Of a stretch of 64,000 nucleotides of DNA, positions 43,030 to 52,298 are shown piece after piece. The notes beneath the pieces were generated by a model. The model did not search any database. It was not told the DNA's origin and saw only the letters and a program-made list of their open reading frames with translations. A program made the position numbers and the translations under genes. The DNA lies in contig PZPK01000015.1 of the NCBI GenBank assembly GCA_006212045.1, positions 39,295 to 103,294 on the forward strand. The letters run 5' to 3'. Every line of letters begins with the position of its first letter. The stretch's first letter is position 1. The DNA is from Oleiphilus sp. (lineage in GTDB: Bacteria > Pseudomonadota > Gammaproteobacteria > Pseudomonadales > Oleiphilaceae).

Positions 43030-44412
43030 CTAAAAGTCGAAGTATAAGAATTCGGTCGAGTATCCCAGCATCAGCACGGAACACAGCGTGGCGCCGTAAC
43101 TAAATACCAACGTATTTCTATTGTTGCACCGGATTAGCTCACGGGTGTTCTGACAGTAAAACACGACTATCAACAGCATGATATTGAGCATCCATATACC
43201 GTCATCGGCAATGTTGCCGACAGCTAGACTCGGCAGTGCTATTTTATGGGCTAGTAGCGAGGGCACATTCAGTTCTGCAGGGAAATACATCGCGTGTAGA
43301 ATGACTAAAGCATCATCCATGCTGTTCGCTCTAAAAATTACCCATGTTGATACGACGAAGACGAATGTGATCACGATTCCAAGCAATGGTGGGAGTCGAT
43401 AGCGATAGGACCACAGTTTATGAATGGCTAAGGCGCAGGCATGCGCACACCCCCAGACAAAAAATGTCAGGCCGGCACCATGCCAGATGCCCGAAATTAC
43501 CGCTATTAATATTACAAGTGCAACTGATCGATGGACGCCAAATCGATTACCACCTAATGGTATGTAAACATACTCTTTAAAGAACGCTCCTAGCGTAATG
43601 TGCCAACGTCGCCAGAATTCACTGATTGACCGGGACTTATAGGGGGAGTTGAAATTATCCGGGAGTTGGATGCCAAAGCACATCGCGATTCCGATCGCCA
43701 TATCCGTATATCCCGAAAAGTCGAAGTATAGTTGGCATGTATAGCCCAGTGCGGCAGCCCAAGCATCACTGAAGCTTAATTCTCCGGGCACTTCGAACAG
43801 AAGGTCCACATGGGGCGCAATGTTGTCGGCAATGACGACTTTTTTAAATAGACCTATGAAGAAGATTGCTATCCCTGTTGATAGCAGATTAAAGGGGATC
43901 GGAGTCGTACCAATAGCCCTGTATTGGGGAATCATTTGCTTGTTGTTGACAATAGGACCGGCAATCAGCTGAGGGAAGAAGGTTAGGAAAAGCAAATACT
44001 CTTTGAGGCTATGATCAGCTCCTTTGCGATGAAAGCTATCAACCAAGTACCCAATCTGTTGGAACGTATAGAACGAGATTCCTAGCGGGATGATATACCC
44101 TTCGATGAGGCTGCGGCCTGTGAGCCACGGAAGGTACTTGAACACTAATAGCGGGCTCAAGCCAAGCAGTACTGATAGTGCGAGAAAACGTTTCGATGGG
44201 CTTTTCCTCAGGCGCTTACCCGCTAGATATCCCAGAACCGCATATGTGACCAACAAAGCGTAAAATACGATACTCCAGCTTGCGTAAAAGACTGCAGATG
44301 CAAGCAATAGAAGCGGTAATAATCCTTTGTGTTGATTTGTCCACCGTAACATGAAGAACAGCATCAGCACTGCGATGCTAAATACGACAAACTCCCACGA
44401 TGAAAAGATCAT
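43030..44412 (-). CDS. MBOAT-family O-acyltransferase (460 aa)
   Basis: About ten membrane helices. FWRRWHITL (His271) and SGIWHGAG (His311) are the MBOAT catalytic block, as in AlgI and DltB. It would move acyl groups across the inner membrane to a periplasmic acceptor, with the SGNH-like protein just downstream as partner. The target polymer is unknown. There is no AlgF or alginate cluster. The operon promoter region carries the shared 15-bp element. Confidence 0.85.
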   Translation of the reverse strand: MIFSSWEFVVFSIAVLMLFFMLRWTNQHKGLLPLLLLASAVFYASWSIVFYALLVTYAVLGYLAGKRLRKSPSKRFLALSVLLGLSPLLVFKYLPWLTGRSLIEGYIIPLGISFYTFQQIGYLVDSFHRKGADHSLKEYLLFLTFFPQLIAGPIVNNKQMIPQYRAIGTTPIPFNLLSTGIAIFFIGLFKKVVIADNIAPHVDLLFEVPGELSFSDAWAAALGYTCQLYFDFSGYTDMAIGIAMCFGIQLPDNFNSPYKSRSISEFWRRWHITLGAFFKEYVYIPLGGNRFGVHRSVALVILIAVISGIWHGAGLTFFVWGCAHACALAIHKLWSYRYRLPPLLGIVITFVFVVSTWVIFRANSMDDALVILHAMYFPAELNVPSLLAHKIALPSLAVGNIADDGIWMLNIMLLIVVFYCQNTRELIRCNNRNTLVFSYGATLCSVLMLGYSTEFLYFDF

Positions 44413-44426
44413 AGTTTGGTTAGCTA

Positions 44427-44693
44427 TCAGTGCAGCACATAATTGAAGGAGATCGACTGCGCCGGCACATGTGCAAGCACGCTTTGACGAAGATATTGTT
44501 CGAGTTGCAGATGCAGCGCCTCATCGTTCATGTTCATTCCCAGAGGTTTTAGCGTAAGAAATACTCGATTTTTGAGTTGGTCGAGCATGATATCCATAGC
44601 CCAGGTTGCGGCCACAGGATTAAGTGCAGAGGCTTGTTTTGTCCACCTGAATGCACTTCTGTTGCGTGTATTTGCTTGTTCTATGAATAACAT
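44427..44693 (-). CDS. Small hypothetical protein (88 aa)
   Basis: ATG at 44693 is preferred: the longer frame from 44744 would be read through the shared promoter element at 44715-44729. Helical, soluble, no motif. First gene of the MBOAT operon, 14 bases from the next gene. Confidence 0.45.
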   Translation of the reverse strand: MLFIEQANTRNRSAFRWTKQASALNPVAATWAMDIMLDQLKNRVFLTLKPLGMNMNDEALHLQLEQYLRQSVLAHVPAQSISFNYVLH

Positions 44694-44714
44694 TGCTATG
44701 CCTGCTATTGAGCG

Positions 44715-44729
44715 TATAATTGCATAGTA
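44715..44729 (-). promoter_or_regulatory. Shared 15-bp element, site 4
   Basis: Reads TACTATGCAATTATA toward the MBOAT operon, 22 bases before its first start. It lies 37 bases from the divergent 59-aa gene. Confidence 0.6.
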
Positions 44730-44765
44730 TATTATCATCGGCATCTATAGTTCTAGGGGTTATCA

Positions 44766-44945
44766 ATGAAAACTATTCATTTAGTGGCTTTCTTGGGGAT
44801 ACTTGCGAGTGTCAGTGTTTTCAATTTACTAGTAGGAGAATTGAACTCGAAGGAGCTCACCGAGGAGCAGAAAGCTTGGAATGAGTTGATGTCCAACGAG
44901 TATGATCAGGTTGGTGAGCACGAAGTTTTTGTTCCAGAAAACTAG
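44766..44945 (+). CDS. 59-aa membrane-anchored or exported protein
   Basis: AGGGGTT lies upstream of the ATG. N-terminal hydrophobic helix (IHLVAFLGILASVSVFNLLV), then an acidic tail. Could be an uncleaved single-pass protein. It lies in the gap between the divergent MBOAT operon and the YidC-like gene. Confidence 0.45.
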   Translation: MKTIHLVAFLGILASVSVFNLLVGELNSKELTEEQKAWNELMSNEYDQVGEHEVFVPEN

Positions 44946-44957
44946 CCTGATCTACCA

Positions 44958-46283
44958 TTAGGCGTTTAGATTATCGCTGACCGTTATCAGGCGAAGAAGA
45001 ACGTACTCGAGCGCATTGATCGCCTGAATAACACCCAAGCCGAGAAGTGCATGACTGGGCGCAAAGCTCATTAACGACGCAATCACCACTGATATCAATA
45101 CTGCCGCGTACTGTCTTGAACTGATCAATGCTGGTGAATCTTTTAATTTCAGGAAAACGCCCCCTGCTACAAGACCTAACAACATACCTATAGCAACCTT
45201 TGGCAACTCAATTACCTGAATGACGTTTAGGTTTTCAACTGCACCACTCGTTGCGGTCCAAAGATAAATAAACACGGCAAGAATAATAAGCGAATACACG
45301 GTAGTTCGCCGACCGCTTATGCCTCTCTCAGCTACCAAATGTCTAAGCGCCTGGGCGCGAATGTCATGACTTTGATACTGCCTATTGATTCGCAATATCT
45401 CTGGCCTTAACTCGACTATTTTCCTTTGCTCTTGCCATGCCCAGATCCCGAAAGGAGCGAACATCAAGCGTGCTGCTAAATATACAGACACCACCATCAA
45501 CCAGCCTTCTACCCCGGCTTTACTTAGAGCGTGGTAGATACGATCTATGGGGTAGGTGACATAATCTAATAGTTCGGAATAGAAGACTTTCTCGCCAAAC
45601 TCGAGTGCCATTATGATGTCATCAAAATTGGCCGGGCCGACGTAAGTGTTTTCCAACACCCGTCCCTCGATTGTGCACGTGATTGCGATGTACCCTGTTA
45701 AGCCTTCTGACCTGGTGTTAAGACTGCAGGGCCCAATATACTCTGTCGCACGAATTGTGTCGTTTTCCCTGATCGCAAATAGAACACCTTGCTTGCTCTG
45801 ATGGATTAGTACAGTTGTAGCCGCGGTGTCGACTTTAATTGGGTAGACTTTTTCCAGCACCGCCTGAGGACCATCGGCCTTTTCAATAGCCGCCTGAACT
45901 ACATTGTGATCGGGGTCAATTTCATAGCGCTTAGTTAACGCAAGATTACCTGGTCCATACCACGTAACGCCCTCTGCAAAGGCAGATTGATCATCCACAT
46001 ATTGGGGGCGGATGCCATTGATCGTTTCGTATGCTGGCGCGTCATATGTAGTGTTGTTATGCACAGCAAACCTTGTTGGATGGCCTTGTGTGTCGATCTC
46101 GACATTAAATTGCGTGTGATTGCTCGAATATATAATTGGCAACGGTTCAGTCACCAGGAAATCTGGAAAATCCTGATGTTGATTATTAGGGTCTGCCACC
46201 CAAACCATAAACAGAACACCAGCCCCGAGAATGGCTAAGGTGTGAAAGAATATGTCTGGTAGGGCGATGGGGTTAGAGCGCAT
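44958..46283 (-). CDS. YidC/Oxa1-like membrane insertase (441 aa)
   Basis: ATG at 46283, inside the end of the signal-peptidase gene. N-terminal anchor, a beta-rich periplasmic domain of about 200 residues, then about five helices. The segment GWLMVVSVYLAARLMFAPF and the following Gln/Pro-rich, basic loop align with the YidC helix that carries the conserved Arg and with its C1 loop. It is shorter and more divergent than housekeeping YidC. Probably inserts or folds a plasmid-specified membrane protein. Confidence 0.7.
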   Translation of the reverse strand: MRSNPIALPDIFFHTLAILGAGVLFMVWVADPNNQHQDFPDFLVTEPLPIIYSSNHTQFNVEIDTQGHPTRFAVHNNTTYDAPAYETINGIRPQYVDDQSAFAEGVTWYGPGNLALTKRYEIDPDHNVVQAAIEKADGPQAVLEKVYPIKVDTAATTVLIHQSKQGVLFAIRENDTIRATEYIGPCSLNTRSEGLTGYIAITCTIEGRVLENTYVGPANFDDIIMALEFGEKVFYSELLDYVTYPIDRIYHALSKAGVEGWLMVVSVYLAARLMFAPFGIWAWQEQRKIVELRPEILRINRQYQSHDIRAQALRHLVAERGISGRRTTVYSLIILAVFIYLWTATSGAVENLNVIQVIELPKVAIGMLLGLVAGGVFLKLKDSPALISSRQYAAVLISVVIASLMSFAPSHALLGLGVIQAINALEYVLLRLITVSDNLNA

Positions 46284-46962
46284 GGATTTTTCCCAGCAGT
46301 TTGGAAGTTGGGACAAACCCCCAAAACCGGCTATCACTTGAGGCGTCTCGATTATCCCCTAACACAAAATAGTGGTCAGGAGGCACTTCCCAGGTCCCTT
46401 CTGATTTTGTGTTTTTGTATTTGCTATCCTTTCTGATGGTGTGTCGTACATTTTCTAGCATCAGATCGTAGTCCGTTTTGGTGCCGTCTGTTTGGAGTCG
46501 CTCCTCCGCGACTAACTGGCCATTGATAAAGAGTTGCTTGTTTCGATATTCGACGCGGTCACCAGGTATGCCGACAATTCGTTTTACATATCGAGTACCA
46601 GCTTTCTTCGGATGATCGAACGCTACAATATCTCCAGCACTAGGGAGCGCAACATTAATCGATGCCTCTGATGATATGAATGGCAACGCAAGATTAAAAT
46701 CATAGCGAGTAACCACCACCCAATCCCCGGCTGGAAGCGTTGGCTCCATTGATGGGGTTGGTATTTTGTATGGCTCTGCGATAAGCGATCGGAACAATAG
46801 TGCTATGACGCATATAGGCGCTACTGCCCTGCTAAAGCCCAGCAATCCGCCTGTTCTATCTTTCTTTGCATAGGTACTCGATAGCCTTGCGCGAACATGA
46901 TCTATAGCAAGTACCAATACCAGCACACAGGCCAGATAAAATAGTAGTTGATTGGTGTCCAT
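46273..46962 (-). CDS. Signal peptidase I (229 aa)
   Basis: S26 family: PTPSMEPTL with nucleophile Ser71 and RYVKRIVGIPGD with general-base Lys127, plus GDNRDASSDSRFWGFV. One or two N-terminal helices. Homologues encoded with conjugation genes (TrhF, TraF types) process pilins. It overlaps the YidC-like gene, so the two are produced together. Confidence 0.88.
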   Translation of the reverse strand: MDTNQLLFYLACVLVLVLAIDHVRARLSSTYAKKDRTGGLLGFSRAVAPICVIALLFRSLIAEPYKIPTPSMEPTLPAGDWVVVTRYDFNLALPFISSEASINVALPSAGDIVAFDHPKKAGTRYVKRIVGIPGDRVEYRNKQLFINGQLVAEERLQTDGTKTDYDLMLENVRHTIRKDSKYKNTKSEGTWEVPPDHYFVLGDNRDASSDSRFWGFVPTSKLLGKIHAL

Positions 46963-46967
46963 GTGAT

Positions 46968-47510
46968 CTAGTTACTCGCTGCTCGCGTCATTGACATCTT
47001 TTCCTCTTCGATTGATTTCTTGCAGCGGTGTACATACTTACGATTTTGGTAGGCGATTTCCGATATGGGGATCCGATTCGCAAGATGAATACGATAGCCC
47101 TCCAGGAGAGCACTAATGCCAAGATTCGTATGTTTCTTGCGCAAGAAAATGTTATGTCTGAAGCTAGACATCCCCAAGGTATAAAGATGATTAGCTTGGG
47201 TGCGACTGAGTTTTAGTACTGATGTTATTGCTTCATAAAGATCCTTGTTTGTTTTTATTTCATTGATTTCTGCTTGGTTGTTCACTTTTAAGATACCGAT
47301 CACAAGTGCAATCAAGAGGTTTTTTGAAAGCTCCGGGTTGCCGTTGTGGTGCGCATAATTGGATGAGCTAATCAAATTCCTGATTAGATATTCCGGAATA
47401 ACAAAATCCACTGCTCTTACTATCTTTTGAATGGACATCGGATCCAGATTCAGGGCATTGGCTAAATTACGCAACGTATCATTTGCATAAGGGTTAGGCT
47501 GGCTGTTCAT
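46968..47510 (-). CDS. Helical hypothetical protein (180 aa)
   Basis: Overlaps the end of the helicase gene by 17 bases. All-helical, with a possible helix-turn-helix in the middle (LKLSRTQANHLYTLGMS). No family recognised. Confidence 0.5.
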   Translation of the reverse strand: MNSQPNPYANDTLRNLANALNLDPMSIQKIVRAVDFVIPEYLIRNLISSSNYAHHNGNPELSKNLLIALVIGILKVNNQAEINEIKTNKDLYEAITSVLKLSRTQANHLYTLGMSSFRHNIFLRKKHTNLGISALLEGYRIHLANRIPISEIAYQNRKYVHRCKKSIEEEKMSMTRAASN

Positions 47511-49218
47511 TTTGGGCCTCCATTAGGACTTCATCTATAAACTGACAGGGTGATTTGGTGTAGGAGATATGGAGGCTGTCCTTTGCGCGTGTCATTGCGA
47601 CGTAGAACAGCCGGCGTTCTTCCTCAAGGTTGCCCTTATCGGGTGTTGACCGTTCGCTAGCTCCCGCTATCCACACGCTATCGAACTCCAGGCCCTTGCT
47701 GCCATGAAACGTACTTAGCACAACACCTTTTATTGGCCTGTTGTTTTCTTCAATCATACGCAACCTAATTGGCCAGCTCGTTTTCATTCTGCATAGTGAA
47801 TTGCAAGCGTTCTCGAGGTGCACAGTGTCGTAGGCGTATCCGGTGAACAATTGGAATGGAAAAAGCTGCTCGATCAGATTTTTCGTAGAAATAATGACCT
47901 CATTGATCTGGCCGACATTGTTGGTCTTGAGTTGTGTTGAATAGCGTTTTATATGTGACTGGATGCTTTTTATAGTTGAGGTGGACCGTTGGTCGAGACA
48001 CATGAGTGATGTATTCGTTCTCACCGCTGTAAGAATCGTTCTAATGTCCTCATCTGGGAGGTATAACTTATCGAGTAAGTCTTCTAGATTATCTGAGGTC
48101 ATTGCGTAGAGTAGCTTCAACGCCGATATGAGTGCTGAAGGTAATGGGAGGGTGTAATAGCTTTCTGCACCAGTGCGGGTAAATTGATCAAACCCTTGCT
48201 CTTTAAAATAGCGCTCGAGTACTTTGAGCCGCGCATTGTTTCTGGCTAAGATCGCTTTGCCTTCAGGTGCGATCGAAGCGTACTCAAGGATCCCTTCTAA
48301 TTCAGCATCATTATTAAGGTACTCATGCAGCTGGAACAACCCGCCCTCCCCTTTTTGTGCCTCAAGCAGCTTTGGAACTCGCTCATGGTTGTTTGCAATG
48401 AGTTTCCCTGCCTTATCAAGTATTTCTTTTCGAGTTCGGTAGTTATCTGACAGTGCAATCGTTGTAGGCTGCAATACGTCTTCTAGATGTTTGAATGCTC
48501 GGTACCCAAGCGCGGCGCGAAAGGAGTAGATGGTCTGGTCATCATCGCCCACAGCGGTCAGTATGGCGTTATTACCATTCACATGCTGTTCTAGCCAGGC
48601 CAGTTGAAGGGGGTCAATGTCTTGAAATTCGTCTGCGATAATATGTGTAGCCTGAAGTACTTCACCGCTACCAGATGCCACGTCGCTGACAGCTTTCACC
48701 AATATGTCCGTAAAATCGGACAACCCCCTTCGTTCAAGCTCTCTTTCGTAGATTCGAAATAATGCATAGCTAGCGTCGTTCGCGTAAGCAGTATTGTATG
48801 CGTTTGGGTCTTTAATGCGCTCAAGACTGGATTTGTGAAAATCGATCCATTGCAGCGCCTCGGATTCGTTCCAGTCGAGGTCAACGTCTCGAAGCGCTTG
48901 GCGAGCAATACTGTAGGTTCTATCTTGTGTCGCCAGCTTAAGTGACGCAGTATTGCGCTTTATCTGCGATAAAGCCAAAGCATGATAGGTGCCGGCAATA
49001 ATACGCGAAGTATCAAGCCCCTTATCATTGGCCCGTTTTACTATTTCATTAGCCGCATCGGTGTTAAATACAACGGCCAACACAGTGGCACCTCGATCTG
49101 TTTCCAATATTCGCTGAATCTTTGTTATGCATAATGTTGTCTTCCCCGACCCGGGAATGGCCAATACGGAAACATGCCCGGGATGCTCTACCGCTTCCCG
49201 CTGTTTTGGGTTCAGCAT
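47494..49218 (-). CDS. UvrD/PcrA-like SF1 DNA helicase (574 aa)
   Basis: GSGKTT (23-28), DEFQD (196-200), GDDDQTIYSFR, LSTFHGSKGLEFDSVW and RRLFYVAMTRAK are motifs I, II, III, V and VI of superfamily 1A 3'-5' helicases. Shorter than UvrD (about 720 aa), lacking part of the accessory domains. Could unwind plasmid DNA during replication or transfer. It lies between DsbC-like and helical-protein genes in one operon, an odd setting. Confidence 0.88.
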   Translation of the reverse strand: MLNPKQREAVEHPGHVSVLAIPGSGKTTLCITKIQRILETDRGATVLAVVFNTDAANEIVKRANDKGLDTSRIIAGTYHALALSQIKRNTASLKLATQDRTYSIARQALRDVDLDWNESEALQWIDFHKSSLERIKDPNAYNTAYANDASYALFRIYERELERRGLSDFTDILVKAVSDVASGSGEVLQATHIIADEFQDIDPLQLAWLEQHVNGNNAILTAVGDDDQTIYSFRAALGYRAFKHLEDVLQPTTIALSDNYRTRKEILDKAGKLIANNHERVPKLLEAQKGEGGLFQLHEYLNNDAELEGILEYASIAPEGKAILARNNARLKVLERYFKEQGFDQFTRTGAESYYTLPLPSALISALKLLYAMTSDNLEDLLDKLYLPDEDIRTILTAVRTNTSLMCLDQRSTSTIKSIQSHIKRYSTQLKTNNVGQINEVIISTKNLIEQLFPFQLFTGYAYDTVHLENACNSLCRMKTSWPIRLRMIEENNRPIKGVVLSTFHGSKGLEFDSVWIAGASERSTPDKGNLEEERRLFYVAMTRAKDSLHISYTKSPCQFIDEVLMEAQNEQPA

Positions 49219-49220
49219 GG

Positions 49221-49922
49221 CTAGTAGATAATGTTGTCAATGTTTGCACCCTGGAAATAGCGCCTTTGGCCCTCTCCTATGATGAGGTACCCACTAGGGG
49301 TCGCCTCAAGCCCCTGCCCTCGCATAGCACCCATGTTTATGTGCATTGCGTCAAGAAGCTCTTGGTTGGCAGTCACTGGCTGGAGTTGGCCACCTTGCAT
49401 CATGAACCGAAACGCTTGAGCGGGATTGTCATCTCGAAAGATTGAAGCGGTAGTATTCTCACTGCCATTAAAGATGGATACAGGTTTCCAGGTAACCTTG
49501 ACCTCACTCTCGTATGGAATCAGTTCCTGATAGAGGTGCTTGCAGGCAGGGCACATCGGATCGAAAAAGATTACAGCCTCTTTGTCCCCCGATCCCTGCT
49601 GAAACTCATAATCACTTGTTTTTGATGTCGAAGCCTGGGATACACCCAAGTATTCTTTCTTGTGCACCTCAGACAAAAATGCACCGTCTACTCCTAACAG
49701 GGTTCCTTCCATAAGCATGCCGTTAGGAAGGGAGTAGAGGATCAGACGCCCCTCATCTGATGCGATTACGTGGCCCTCCATAAACTCCGATACTGTGAAT
49801 GTCTCAACCAGTTGATACTTTCCTGATTTCAGTAACGTTGGCAGATAGCCTGGTAGTTCTTCTGCTAATGATGCGCCAGTAAAAGTCATCATAAGCAGCA
49901 GCATTCCTATTTTACGATTCAT
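49221..49922 (-). CDS. DsbC/DsbG-like thiol-disulfide protein (233 aa)
   Basis: Signal peptide (GMLLLMMTFTGASLA), an N-terminal dimerisation-like domain of about 80 residues, then a thioredoxin fold with FFDPMCPACKHLY (Cys124, Cys127). Such proteins isomerise disulfides in the periplasm. Many F-type and SXT/IncC-type transfer regions carry one. The gene is three bases from the helicase gene. Confidence 0.85.
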   Translation of the reverse strand: MNRKIGMLLLMMTFTGASLAEELPGYLPTLLKSGKYQLVETFTVSEFMEGHVIASDEGRLILYSLPNGMLMEGTLLGVDGAFLSEVHKKEYLGVSQASTSKTSDYEFQQGSGDKEAVIFFDPMCPACKHLYQELIPYESEVKVTWKPVSIFNGSENTTASIFRDDNPAQAFRFMMQGGQLQPVTANQELLDAMHINMGAMRGQGLEATPSGYLIIGEGQRRYFQGANIDNIIY

Positions 49923-50525
49923 TTACCGTATAACCTCCGGGATAGTTATCGTGGCGGGTGGCGCGGTCGCCTTCAACATACGTTGTTCTTTGTCGGCCTT
50001 ATTACGACGAACCACCGCCTGCTTCAGGTCCTCGACTTCTGTTTTCATATCTCTGATCTGAGCGGAGACATAAAAGAACTGCTCTCGAAGTTGTTTGATT
50101 ACCGCTCTTCGTTGCTTTTCGGTGATGCCTTGGTGACGATTGAAGCACAGCACATCAATGAGATTAACGATGTCATCGAACAGCTGGATGCATTGGTAGT
50201 AGGTCTCTTGTTGCTTCAGGTGTATTTTGTGTGTGACCTGCCTTGCATCATCAGGTGGTGTTAATGGTTCGTACCCTTCAGACTGAACGATTTCAGAGTA
50301 TGTCCTCTTCAATCTGGAAAGCGTGTCGAATGTTTGTTTTAGATGGACTTCAATATCGGCCTGTGCTTTGTCGCATCGTGCCTCTATCGTCGGATTCAGA
50401 CTTCGAACCTTTCTAAGAATAAAAAGCAGATTATGATCCATCCAACGGGAAGTACCATCGAATACCTTCTGGCTATATTGAGTAGTGAGCAACAGGTAAA
50501 CGTTCTTAAAACTTTGGCTAGGCAC
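49923..50525 (-). CDS. Coiled-coil hypothetical protein (200 aa)
   Basis: GTG start after TCAGGAG, in an 8-base overlap with the upstream gene. Long helices with heptad-like spacing (about 50-75 and 150-190), basic. No family recognised. Likely cytoplasmic and perhaps DNA-associated. Confidence 0.55.
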   Translation of the reverse strand: MPSQSFKNVYLLLTTQYSQKVFDGTSRWMDHNLLFILRKVRSLNPTIEARCDKAQADIEVHLKQTFDTLSRLKRTYSEIVQSEGYEPLTPPDDARQVTHKIHLKQQETYYQCIQLFDDIVNLIDVLCFNRHQGITEKQRRAVIKQLREQFFYVSAQIRDMKTEVEDLKQAVVRRNKADKEQRMLKATAPPATITIPEVIR

Positions 50526-51063
50526 TGTGTGTCTCCTGATAGTTCTGAAGTCGGTTTTTGATCTTCCTGGAGGTATTCGATAGATCCTTGATATAGCTGT
50601 TTACCTCCCGGAGCAGGCGAAGCTTACGTTCATACTTTTCGATGAGGGGGTAATCCCAGGATTGTGCGTGGCGCTTCAGCGTTGTTAAGGAATATTTGTT
50701 TCCCACCCCTTTTCTGAAGAACTGTGTTATTGAGTTTTCATCAACCTTTCGTCCCGTGCGCATTCCCCAGCGTAACTCCAAACTGCCTTTATTGAAGACA
50801 ACAAAGAACTGAATGAACGACGGTTCCTGATTTTCGAGCGCAGCAGATTTCGCCAACTCTCGATGTTCGGCCATGAAGCTGTCGAGCAGCTTTTCTGCTT
50901 TTTGCCTTAAATCTTGCCTCAGATCCAAGGTATACCTAGAGATAATGTCTTCCACGTTTACTTCTCGAATAGATAACGGTTTCCTACCAATTTGCTTGTG
51001 TTGGAAAACGTAATTTCCAACCAATGGTGGTAATTCGTCTTTCTTACGGTAGGTAAGTTTCAA
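50518..51063 (-). CDS. Basic helical protein, possibly MobI-like (181 aa)
   Basis: First gene of the 51-45 kb minus-strand operon. Basic, helical, with SLELRWGMRTGRK followed by KGVGNKYSLTTLKRHAQSW. This layout recalls, from memory, the MobI transfer-initiation proteins of SXT/IncC elements, whose gene lies beside oriT. The match is unverified. A simple coiled-coil DNA-binding role is the alternative. Confidence 0.4.
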   Translation of the reverse strand: MKLTYRKKDELPPLVGNYVFQHKQIGRKPLSIREVNVEDIISRYTLDLRQDLRQKAEKLLDSFMAEHRELAKSAALENQEPSFIQFFVVFNKGSLELRWGMRTGRKVDENSITQFFRKGVGNKYSLTTLKRHAQSWDYPLIEKYERKLRLLREVNSYIKDLSNTSRKIKNRLQNYQETHSA

Positions 51064-51085
51064 TTAATCTAACTTGAGGGTTGAA

Positions 51086-51191
51086 AATATGCAAACATAT
51101 TCTAAATAATAGGTAACACATATTCGTGCATTTTGTGTGGTTCTATGTGCTTTTAAGTAGTAGTGTTCGAATCTAAGCTACAAAAGCACAT
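51086..51191. other. Divergent intergenic region with two dyads (possible oriT or centromere)
   Basis: AATATG/CATATT (51086-51101) and the 10-bp inverted repeat ATGTGCTTTT/AAAAGCACAT (51145-51154, 51182-51191) lie between the possible MobI-like gene and the ParM gene. Either an origin of transfer or the ParR centromere would be expected here. The arrangement is seen; the role is inferred. Confidence 0.4.
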
Positions 51192-51251
51192 CCACGGCAC
51201 TTTATGTTGATTTATGGTTTTTTCAATTAATTGCGAGAGTGGAGAAGAATT

Positions 51252-52298
51252 GTGGAGTTTAGAGCGGGTAGTTTGCTGGGCATTGATACCAGTAAGGTAA
51301 TAGGGGCAGCCGACGTAGGTTACGGATATACCAAGTTCGGTTTTGCAAACGGCAACGGTAACACCGTGTTTCATTTGTCGAAGTTTCCCTCGATTGCCAG
51401 CACAGTGACAAGCGGGGATAAGGACCCAAACCTGGTCCGCTTGGAAAGTAATCATGATTTGGTGGAAGTCGAAGCGAATGGCCTGTTGTATTCCGTGGGG
51501 CCTGACTCTGATAAGAGCCAAGGCGAGCGTGTGCTGAGCGATAGCTATATTGAGCAGAATGAGCATTTGGCATTGCTTAAGGGGGCGTTGAAGTATTCGG
51601 GTAAAGAGCACTTTGACATTTATGTCGTCGGTCTTCCTGTGACGCACATGCGTAATCGGAGCATGATCGAGAATCTGAAGCATGCCGTGCGTGGCGAGCA
51701 TGATTTAGGGGATGGTCAGACATGCCGGATTGATAACGTGATTGTTTTACCGCAGCCTCAAGGAGGGTACTTGAGTTATGCCTTTGAAAGCGATCAGTAC
51801 GCGCAGCTTAAACGGGATCGCACACTTGTTTTGGATCCAGGTCACTGGACCCATGATTGGCTAATCGTCCAGAACAATAGTCCGATCGAGCATCTGTGCG
51901 GGTCGCATAACCATTCTATGAGCAGAATCTTAAAGGATGTGAGCAGAAATATATCAAACAAACTTAGCTTTACTTTCGATTCTTTGCCCATGCTGGAGCG
52001 TAGTATCGAGTCGAAGACTATTCGTTTGAAACGACAGGACTATGAGTTGCAGGAGTTCTTTACAGATACAACTTACAGCTTGATCAAGGATTCAGTTCAG
52101 CGAGTGCGTAATGAGCTAGAGGAGGTTGAGCTGATCGAACATATCGTTCTGTGCGGAGGCGCAGGCGAGCTGTTTGTCGATGCGGTAGAAGAGTGTTTTG
52201 GGATTAAAGCTCCAGTCTCCAATGAGTCCATTTTTAATAATTTGAAGGGCTATTTGCTCGCTGGTCTTCTAACGGCGGAGGCGGGTAAACATGGCTGA
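51252..52298 (+). CDS. parM: ParM/StbA-type actin-like partition ATPase (348 aa)
   Basis: GTG at 51252 follows GTGGAGAAG. DVGYGYTKFG (about 21-30) is the phosphate-1 loop of actin-like ATPases, LDPGHWTHDW the phosphate-2 loop, and VLCGGAGELF the adenosine motif. It forms filaments that push plasmid copies apart. It overlaps the next gene by eight bases, as in parMR cassettes. Confidence 0.88.
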   Translation: MEFRAGSLLGIDTSKVIGAADVGYGYTKFGFANGNGNTVFHLSKFPSIASTVTSGDKDPNLVRLESNHDLVEVEANGLLYSVGPDSDKSQGERVLSDSYIEQNEHLALLKGALKYSGKEHFDIYVVGLPVTHMRNRSMIENLKHAVRGEHDLGDGQTCRIDNVIVLPQPQGGYLSYAFESDQYAQLKRDRTLVLDPGHWTHDWLIVQNNSPIEHLCGSHNHSMSRILKDVSRNISNKLSFTFDSLPMLERSIESKTIRLKRQDYELQEFFTDTTYSLIKDSVQRVRNELEEVELIEHIVLCGGAGELFVDAVEECFGIKAPVSNESIFNNLKGYLLAGLLTAEAGKHG

